NCBI GenBank assembly: GCA_045539595.1
Contig: JAZQFQ010000065.1
Coordinates: forward strand, 1 to 12,610
DNA from: SIG701 sp045539595
Lineage (GTDB): Bacteria; Bacillota; Clostridia; Oscillospirales; CAG-272
DNA length: 12,610 nt
Direction: 5' to 3'
The position numbers were made by a program, and so were the translations under genes. Positions 6,708 to 12,610 of this stretch are shown here, piece after piece. Under the pieces are notes generated by a model, which saw only the letters and a list, made by a program, of their open reading frames with translations, had not been told where the DNA came from and searched no databases. How positions within the stretch are numbered: the first letter of the stretch is position 1; each line of letters opens with the position of its first letter.

Positions 6708-7024
6708 GTCCAACCGAAAAGTTAAGATATAGAAACATGGAGGACTATGGGTTCGGCCCCAATGTGATGAGGAATACCAAAGTCTGCGTCCGATGCGGCA
6801 AGATGGTGAAAGCAAATGCCAAGACTTGCCCCGACTGCGGAGAGAAACTACCCGGTGAAACTCTCTTTGACCGCTATAAGCGGCAGCACAAATGCTGCCC
6901 CGACTGCGATACGGTGCTTTCAGCCGATTCGCAGTATTGCCCTAACTGTGGAAAGCAGATTTTGCAAAAAGCAACGGGCTATCAAGAAAATACTCCAATA
7001 GGAGGAAAAAGAAATGAAACATAA
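6704..7024 (+). CDS. Double zinc-ribbon protein
   Basis: This is a 106-residue cytoplasmic protein. The start ATG at 6704 overlaps the previous stop as ATGA; a GTG at 6653 in the same frame lies inside the previous gene and is not needed. Two four-cysteine ribbons are clear: C28-V-R-C31-G with C42-P-D-C45-G, and C65-P-D-C68 with C79-P-N-C82-G. The linker L-P-G-E-T-L-F-D-R-Y-K-R-Q-H-K separates them. The last 15 residues are polar and unstructured, and this stretch of DNA also carries the SD (AGGAGG, 7000-7005) and start of the large secreted gene, an 11-base overlap. It probably works with the preceding ribbon protein; no activity can be assigned. Confidence 0.85.
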   Translation: MSPTEKLRYRNMEDYGFGPNVMRNTKVCVRCGKMVKANAKTCPDCGEKLPGETLFDRYKRQHKCCPDCDTVLSADSQYCPNCGKQILQKATGYQENTPIGGKRNET

Positions 7025-10000
7025 GCTTTCAAAACAATTTATAAGTGCTTTGTTGGCACTTGTTATGGTCATCGGTATGATACCGGTATCCGCATTGACT
7101 GCCTTTGCGGCAGATGAAATGAAATCTGAAGTCAAATGGGGAGACAGCGGAAGAATTCAGTTTACCCTGGATGATTCCGGGGTGCTGACCTGGAGCGCCA
7201 TCCCCGGTGCAACAAGCTATGATCTTAACATCTATATGCACGGCAGCCTTTTCAAAAGCGAAGAAGGTAATACCTCGCGAAGCTACGATTTGGTGAACGA
7301 GTTGAACAAATATAAAAAAGACTCCGGCACCGTGCAGATTATTATCAATCCCAAAGGTGTGGAAGCAGGAAGCGGCGATAAGGTTTCCTTTATGTATTCC
7401 AGCCCTTATCCCAAGCTGGAGGCTCCCTCCGGTCTGAAATGGGATGTGAACGGCAATGCAGATTGGGATGACGTGGCAAATGCCGACGGATATACACTTT
7501 ATCTGTATCAACCCAGCAGCGGCGCCTACAACCATTACGACCTTGCAGGCTCCTATTTTAATTGTACCAATTATCCCGACGTTGCCACCCGCATCAGCGA
7601 CGGCTGGTACTTTGCCGTTCGGGCAACCTCCACGGGAGCTTTCCGCCCCAGTGAATATAACGAAAGCTACCGCAGGGGGCATGTCATCGGCAGCGGCTTG
7701 ACGGCAGGAACTATGTGGGGCAACAACGGAATCGTCAAATTTACTGTGACGGATACCGGCTCTCTGAACTGGAGTGAAGTTCCCGGTGCCACCTCTTATG
7801 ATCTTAATATCTGGATGGGAGACGGTCTTTTCAAAGCAGTCAACGGCTTGACCTCCCGCTTCTATGCTCTGCAAGAGGAGCTGAACAATGCGAGAAAGGA
7901 TTCGGGAACCGTAAGGATTGCTCTGATCCCCGTGGGAAAAAACGTTGCCGATCAATCGGACGGGGTTTACCTTTTGTATTCCAGTCCCTACGGCAAGCTG
8001 AAAGCTCCTACCAACCTCTATTGGAACGGCAATATGGCGGGGTGGAGTGCCGTTGAGGGCGCGGAACGCTATACCGTTTATCTCTACCAGCCCGGCGGTT
8101 CCGCCTATAACCACTGGACGACGACGGAACCGTATTTTGATTTTAGCTCCGTGGCAACTGTCGGCGAGGATTGGTTCTTTACCGTGAAGGCCACCGCAAG
8201 CAATGCAAGAGACAGCGTTTACAACGAAAGTCCCCGCCATACCGGCCCCGTATCCACCACGCTCTACACCATCGGCGCTTACGCTTACGATGCGACCAAT
8301 GAAACAATGGACGCGGGCGGTCAGGTGTACATGGAGACCAATGCGGGCCTGATGGACTGGACGTCCTCCGGCACCACTTGCCTTGCTATTGAAGGTACTG
8401 CCGTAAGGCTGAACGCATCGCCCGCGCCGGGCTATGTGTTCGTAGAATGGCGGCAGGGCACGAAGGGCACTACCATCTCGAGAGAGGCGAAATATTCCTT
8501 CACTGCAACAAATGACAAGTTTCTGTATGCCATCTTCCGCGAGAAGGGCGCTAACGAGATCGCAGAGGTCGTTGGCAAAATCGCGTCGGATAACATTCCC
8601 CGTGCAGGCATGGAGGTGAGCCACTTTATGCCCAACGCCCCCGACGGCGAGCCCTACAGCCGCACGTGGAACGGCTCGGAATGGCGGGACGAAAACGGTG
8701 TGCTGATCTCGGCTAACATCGGTCACCATTATGACCTCGGTTATGAATTTGAGGCGGGCCGCAGTTATACCACCGACTACTTCTATTTCGAAGCGAATAG
8801 CGGCTATACATTTGCCGAAGATGTCAAAGTGCATCTGGAAGGTCCCGATCCTTCCATGTGGGACTATGAGGTCACGGGCTTCAATGATGACCGCACCATT
8901 ATGTATGTAGAGTTTACATTCCATATTCCCGGCAACCGTGACTATGCCGACATCAATAAGGTGTCTATGGTCTATTACGGCACTTCCAAGGACGGTTCGG
9001 TTCAACCCGACTCCGCAAGGCTGATCTACAATAACTGCGCCATTACTCGTGAGGAATGGAACACCGGCAGTTGGGGCAATGTCTGCACATGGGACACCTC
9101 CACCGGCGAGAACCGATTCGAAGCGGGCAACACATACGTTCATATGATCGAGCTGACCGCTCTTCCCGGTTACAAGTTCTCCGAAAACCTGCTGGCGCAG
9201 AAGGGTATGCAGGGGGAAGAGGAATACGGCGTTGTCAGCCTGTCCGCTGACCGCACGGTGGCTACCGTGACCTACACCTACAATGTCACCGATCTGGAAC
9301 CCATCAACACCGTCACCCTTGACACCAAGGCGGGCAATGAGGACTTCTATCTGATCCGCGGCGGAGACAACCTCACCTCCGGCCTGCCGTTCACCACCTT
9401 CTACTCGCAGCAGAACGCGCCCTACGATATCCGCTTTGAGAATTACTACGAGTGGTACGATGTGGAGACGGAGAAAGAAGTCGACAGCATCACTGCCATC
9501 GACCTTGAAGTGGGCAAAAAATACCGCCTTGAATTTGATCTCGTCCTCAAGGATGAGTATGTGACCACGCACCGCTTTGCAGAAAGTCCCACGCTGGTGC
9601 TGAACGATTATCAGCAGGCCCATGCCTCTTTTGTGGATATCGAGACCGAGGCATGGGGTAGCGGCAAATACCTGAGGGTATACATCACCTACACCGTCCA
9701 GCCCAAGCCCGGCGAGGGCAGTGGTTCTTACTATCCCATGGTCTGCTACACCTACAACGAGTTTAAGTACGCGATGGAGAACGAGGATATCCGCTACGTG
9801 GCCCTTGGGGACATCAACGAAATCATCCCCGTCGGCGAAGAAGGTTTGGTGACCGCCATCCGTGTCAATGGCATCAAGAATTTGAATTTGCTTGGTGATG
9901 CTACGTTTACCGCTCCGGCTATGACACAGACCACCTATGCGGCGCTGCTGCATACCACACAAAACACCACCTTGAATATCAGCGGAGCAGGAAGTCTGAC

Positions 10001-12431
10001 CTTCAAAGCGGTTGCGAACAATTCTTATAACGCCGTCATCTATAACCAGGGTGGCTCGGTCAATATCTCCGAAGGCACTCTTATCGGTTCTTATAACACT
10101 GCCGTTTACGGCAAAGCCATCTGGCAGGAGTACGGCGATCTCCGTATTTCCGGCGGTCAGCTTTTTGCCGAAAATGCCCTTGCCCCCGGAAATCTCCCCA
10201 ATTCCCATTCAGCCGTATATATTAACGGCGGTCAGGCATGGATTCAGGGCGGTACGTTCCGAACAAGAAATTGGATCGACACCATTGATTTGCCCTATGG
10301 TCTGGAAATCGGTCAGTATGCTACGGTGGATCTGTCAGGCGGTACCTTCCATGGTATTAAGTTGCCTACCGATTCCACACCGTTGGCTAACTATATGGAT
10401 GAGGATCTGTACACGCCGCTCAAGAACGAAAGCAAATTCAATCCCGAATCTGTGTATTCGCAGCAATATACGGCAAGTGGTAACATCGTACGCATTGCAT
10501 GGCTTATTAACCACGTGGACGTGCACGTTAACGCACCGGTAGCAGGGGTTGACATTACCGAAAACTACTTCAACATCCCCACCTCCGGCTGCCAGGCAAC
10601 CATGTATTACCCTCAGTGGTACAAGAATGGTGAAATTGTTACCTATGGCACGTTTGAAGCCGGCGCAAGCTACAAGGTTGTAGTTCAGATTGAGGTCAAA
10701 CCGGGCTATGGTGCAGAATTCACGTCAGGTGTGACGGCGGCGCTCAACAACAAGTCGGTTACGGTAAAGAGATTGAGCGCCCATTGGATCGAAATTGAGT
10801 ACGATTTTGGCGAATGTCCGAATCTCATTTCCTTGGTAGAACTAACTGCTACCGCACCCAAGGAAGGTCAAAAGCCCAGCTATACCATCGGTCTCGGCAG
10901 TAATGCCTACAAGCTGGTCGGTAATTATAACAATTATAAGGATTACCGCCAGTGGTATATGTCCTCCGACGGCGATGAATGGTGGCCGATCAATGAGAAC
11001 CACACCTTCATGTCGGGTTATTACTACAAGCTCTATGTGGACATCCAAACCGCAAGCGGATACGAGTTCCCGCTGTATGATAACGGCAGTTCTATCGTGC
11101 CCGATGTTTCTGCCACAGTCAACGGCTATTACGCCCGGGTTATTAAAGCCTACGATCAGGATCCGTCTACTTATATCACCGTGGAATACGATTTTGGTAT
11201 GTGTAACGATACTGTTGTGGAGCAAATTGCCGTGGTGGATGTCACTGCTCCTGTAGCCGGTGAGCGTCCGAACTACACCTACAACATCCTCGGTACCGGA
11301 TATCAGATGAATACCGCTAAGAATGCTTATTACGATGATTGGATGCACGATCAAAAGTTGTACTATATCAAAAACGGTATCGGCTGGTATGATTTGACCG
11401 ACGATGATTGGGTCTATGAGCACGAAACCTTCATCCCCGGTCACGAGTATCGGGCCTATGTTTATCTGATTGCTGAGGGCGGCTACGAGTTTGCTTATAC
11501 TGCAAAGCGTTATGAAAATGCAGTAACTGCAACTATGAACGGCAATACGGCAGAGGTTGAAATTTGGGATGGCTATTGGGCTGACCAACGCCGGGTCAAA
11601 TACACCTTCACCTGCGAGAAAAAGGACATTTCTGCGGTCATCCTCTATGGGCTGGATGCGCCGCAGGGCGATAAGATTCCTGACAGAGAGATTACCACGG
11701 CTTATCCCGAACTGTACACTGTGGAGTATATCAACTGGTATGATTCTGAAGACAATTTGCTCTTTGGGGAAGATACTTTCCGCTCCGGTGAACGTTACAA
11801 GGTGGAGATCAAGATAGTACCTACCCAGATCGGCGGTGTAAACGCTTCTCAGTTTATTTCTCCTGTCAAGGCGTATATCGACGGACAAGAAGTAACAGAA
11901 AGACTGAATTGGGATGCTGTTTATGCAAGTGCTAATGCCGTATACGTATATTATACCTTCACCAAGGGTGCTTCTGCTCCTGAAATCGGTGCTTTCGTCA
12001 GCGGATCCGTTACCAGCTTTAACGATGCCTCCGGCGATATTACATTACAGCTTATCCCCGAAGGTAGCAGCGAAGTAGCATACGAAACCACCGTCAAGGG
12101 CAACAGCGTAACTTACTTGTTCTCAGACATTGTCGCAGGTACCTACACCTTGAAGGTTTCAAAAGCAAATCACGTTACCCGCGAGTATACCGTTGTTGTC
12201 GGTGATACTTCCGTCCTTCAGGACGTGAAGATCCACTTGAAGGGTGACATCAACGGTGATGGCAGAGTCAACGTCAGTGACGTTGGCTTGGCAAATGCTC
12301 ACGCCAAGAAGGTTTCTACCCTGGAGGGCTATCAGTTTGATTGTGCTAACGTAAATGGTGATACACGAATTACCATCAGTGATGTTGGCCTTTTGAACGC
12401 TCACGCCAAGAAAACGAGTTTTCTTTGGTAA
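7014..12431 (+). CDS. Giant secreted modular protein with C-terminal dockerin
   Basis: This is an 1805-residue protein. The signal peptide (M-K-H-K, hydrophobic 10-22, likely cut after A-F-A at residue 32) sends it out of the cell. Modules in order: a tandem fibronectin-III-like duplication (42-226 and 235-413); a divergent InlB-type repeat (414-512, with G-Y-V-F-V-E-W); three divergent ~110-130-residue beta modules (about 517-640, 641-758, 760-896); a parallel beta-helix-like section (905-1116, with N-I-S-G-A-G-S-L, V-N-I-S-E-G-T, L-R-I-S-G-G-Q, V-D-L-S-G-G-T-F); four more beta modules (1165-1265, 1272-1395, 1402-1533, 1537-1650); a Cna-B/carboxypeptidase-regulatory-like domain (1656-1742, D-I-V-A-G-T-Y-T-L-K-V); and a type I dockerin (1744-1798). 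No catalytic motif or sortase signal was found, so a scaffold, adhesin or carbohydrate-binding role is likely. AGGAGG at 7000-7005 sets the ATG. A cohesin partner must be encoded elsewhere. Confidence 0.9.
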   Translation: MKHKLSKQFISALLALVMVIGMIPVSALTAFAADEMKSEVKWGDSGRIQFTLDDSGVLTWSAIPGATSYDLNIYMHGSLFKSEEGNTSRSYDLVNELNKYKKDSGTVQIIINPKGVEAGSGDKVSFMYSSPYPKLEAPSGLKWDVNGNADWDDVANADGYTLYLYQPSSGAYNHYDLAGSYFNCTNYPDVATRISDGWYFAVRATSTGAFRPSEYNESYRRGHVIGSGLTAGTMWGNNGIVKFTVTDTGSLNWSEVPGATSYDLNIWMGDGLFKAVNGLTSRFYALQEELNNARKDSGTVRIALIPVGKNVADQSDGVYLLYSSPYGKLKAPTNLYWNGNMAGWSAVEGAERYTVYLYQPGGSAYNHWTTTEPYFDFSSVATVGEDWFFTVKATASNARDSVYNESPRHTGPVSTTLYTIGAYAYDATNETMDAGGQVYMETNAGLMDWTSSGTTCLAIEGTAVRLNASPAPGYVFVEWRQGTKGTTISREAKYSFTATNDKFLYAIFREKGANEIAEVVGKIASDNIPRAGMEVSHFMPNAPDGEPYSRTWNGSEWRDENGVLISANIGHHYDLGYEFEAGRSYTTDYFYFEANSGYTFAEDVKVHLEGPDPSMWDYEVTGFNDDRTIMYVEFTFHIPGNRDYADINKVSMVYYGTSKDGSVQPDSARLIYNNCAITREEWNTGSWGNVCTWDTSTGENRFEAGNTYVHMIELTALPGYKFSENLLAQKGMQGEEEYGVVSLSADRTVATVTYTYNVTDLEPINTVTLDTKAGNEDFYLIRGGDNLTSGLPFTTFYSQQNAPYDIRFENYYEWYDVETEKEVDSITAIDLEVGKKYRLEFDLVLKDEYVTTHRFAESPTLVLNDYQQAHASFVDIETEAWGSGKYLRVYITYTVQPKPGEGSGSYYPMVCYTYNEFKYAMENEDIRYVALGDINEIIPVGEEGLVTAIRVNGIKNLNLLGDATFTAPAMTQTTYAALLHTTQNTTLNISGAGSLTFKAVANNSYNAVIYNQGGSVNISEGTLIGSYNTAVYGKAIWQEYGDLRISGGQLFAENALAPGNLPNSHSAVYINGGQAWIQGGTFRTRNWIDTIDLPYGLEIGQYATVDLSGGTFHGIKLPTDSTPLANYMDEDLYTPLKNESKFNPESVYSQQYTASGNIVRIAWLINHVDVHVNAPVAGVDITENYFNIPTSGCQATMYYPQWYKNGEIVTYGTFEAGASYKVVVQIEVKPGYGAEFTSGVTAALNNKSVTVKRLSAHWIEIEYDFGECPNLISLVELTATAPKEGQKPSYTIGLGSNAYKLVGNYNNYKDYRQWYMSSDGDEWWPINENHTFMSGYYYKLYVDIQTASGYEFPLYDNGSSIVPDVSATVNGYYARVIKAYDQDPSTYITVEYDFGMCNDTVVEQIAVVDVTAPVAGERPNYTYNILGTGYQMNTAKNAYYDDWMHDQKLYYIKNGIGWYDLTDDDWVYEHETFIPGHEYRAYVYLIAEGGYEFAYTAKRYENAVTATMNGNTAEVEIWDGYWADQRRVKYTFTCEKKDISAVILYGLDAPQGDKIPDREITTAYPELYTVEYINWYDSEDNLLFGEDTFRSGERYKVEIKIVPTQIGGVNASQFISPVKAYIDGQEVTERLNWDAVYASANAVYVYYTFTKGASAPEIGAFVSGSVTSFNDASGDITLQLIPEGSSEVAYETTVKGNSVTYLFSDIVAGTYTLKVSKANHVTREYTVVVGDTSVLQDVKIHLKGDINGDGRVNVSDVGLANAHAKKVSTLEGYQFDCANVNGDTRITISDVGLLNAHAKKTSFLW
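7137..8252 (+). repeat. Tandem ~185-residue duplication
   Basis: Copy 1 (7137-7691) and copy 2 (7716-8252) align along their whole length. Shared landmarks are W-G-x-x-G-x-x-x-F-T, P-G-A-T-S-Y-D-L-N-I, K-D-S-G-T-V, Y-S-S-P-Y-x-K-L-x-A-P, Y-T-x-Y-L-Y-Q-P, A-Y-N-H and Y-N-E-S. Each copy looks like two fibronectin-III-like halves. DNA identity is patchy, so the duplication is old or selected at the protein level. Confidence 0.85.
10506..11963 (+). repeat. Four divergent copies of a ~110-residue beta module
   Basis: Units begin near 10506, 10827, 11217 and 11622. Each opens with an A-P-x-x-G (or similar) turn, has a W-Y or N-W-Y strand, then x-T-F-x-x-G-x-x-Y-x-V/A, then G-Y-x-F, and closes with a strand ending E/K-Y-x-F (E-Y-D-F-G-x-C in two). 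Three more distant copies occur at 8562-9701. The repetition supports a stalk-like string of beta domains. Confidence 0.75.
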
Positions 12432-12449
12432 ATAACTTGTCTTACATTT

Positions 12450-12521
12450 CTTCGCAGCATATCCATACGCCATATGGAATGTGCTGCGAAGGAGTTAAGA
12501 ATATATTGGATGGAAACATCC
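12450..12521 (+). other. Structured gap after the dockerin gene
   Basis: A long imperfect hairpin spans 12450-12491: a 10-bp perfect outer stem (CTTCGCAGCA with TGCTGCGAAG) and a 5-bp inner stem CCATA/TATGG. A second, short hairpin, GGATG-GAAA-CATCC, with a GNRA tetraloop, is at 12508-12521. There is no T-run after either, so a standard intrinsic terminator is not supported. The rest of the gap to 12600 has no recognised motif apart from the ribosome site of the next gene. Confidence 0.5.
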
Positions 12522-12600
12522 CCATCGTGTTGTAACTAAGCGAGGCTGCAAAACGGTGTGTATGAAAAATGCCCCGCAAATAATTGAAAGGAGCTTGGTC

Positions 12601-12610
12601 ATGAACAAGC
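12601..12610 (+). CDS. Start of a further gene, cut by the window edge
   Basis: ATG at 12601 follows GAAAGGAG (12586-12593) by 7 bases. Only M-N-K and one base of the next codon are visible. The basic opening would suit a signal peptide, as in the upstream secreted protein, but that is a guess. Confidence 0.6.

Noticed and set aside
7029..10208. A 1059-codon open frame on the - strand, opposite the secreted-protein gene
   Set aside because: It is a shadow of codon usage: the + strand frame has a signal peptide, recognisable modules and a dockerin, while the antisense translation has no coherent domain.
10842..11888. A 348-codon antisense open frame
   Set aside because: Same explanation; it lies wholly inside the beta-module repeats and has no recognisable product.
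12450..12491. Intrinsic terminator after the dockerin gene
   Set aside because: The stem is long, but it is followed by GAGTTAAGAA rather than a T-run.

Overview
The window reads as an anaerobic, Gram-positive Clostridia-type genome, probably a gut Oscillospiraceae/Ruminococcaceae relative. This is inferred from the AGGAGG-type ribosome sites, moderate G+C, a lipobox substrate-binding protein, a clostridial membrane-anchored LuxR regulator, and a very large modular secreted protein ending in a type I dockerin. No RNA gene, CRISPR array, insertion sequence or integrase is visible.

Left block (1-2645, + strand): the C-terminal part of a PcfJ-like protein, open to the left edge. It is followed 9 bases later by a protein whose C-terminal half carries an R / S-W-T / E-x-E pattern like that of mono-ADP-ribosyltransferases. 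PcfJ-type genes are typical of conjugative plasmids, integrative elements and prophages, so this block may be the end of an accessory module. It closes at a perfect 30-bp palindrome that serves as a bidirectional terminator.

Middle block (2687-5949, - strand): a compact three-gene operon, transcribed leftwards. It encodes an extracellular family-1 solute-binding lipoprotein, a two-membrane-segment sensor with a Cache-like outer domain and a cytoplasmic LuxR helix-turn-helix, and a 73-residue Cro/C1-type regulator. The genes are tightly packed (9-base gap, then a 4-base ATGA overlap), and no permease or ATPase is present. I infer a ligand-capture and membrane one-component signalling unit. A very good sigma-A promoter (6226-6254, - strand) lies about 270 bases upstream of the lipoprotein, giving a long leader with overlapping hairpins, three GGGTRGGAA repeats and a canonical G-quadruplex motif.

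Right block (6333-12431, + strand): two small multi-zinc-ribbon proteins followed by an 1805-residue secreted protein, all with overlapping reading frames (4 and 11 bases), so translation is probably coupled. The large protein has a signal peptide, a tandem ~185-residue duplication, an InlB-like repeat, about seven divergent copies of a ~110-residue beta module, a beta-helix-like section, a Cna-B/carboxypeptidase-regulatory-like domain and a dockerin. Base composition changes sharply inside this gene near 9840. A structured 169-base gap then leads to the start of another gene at 12601, cut by the window edge.
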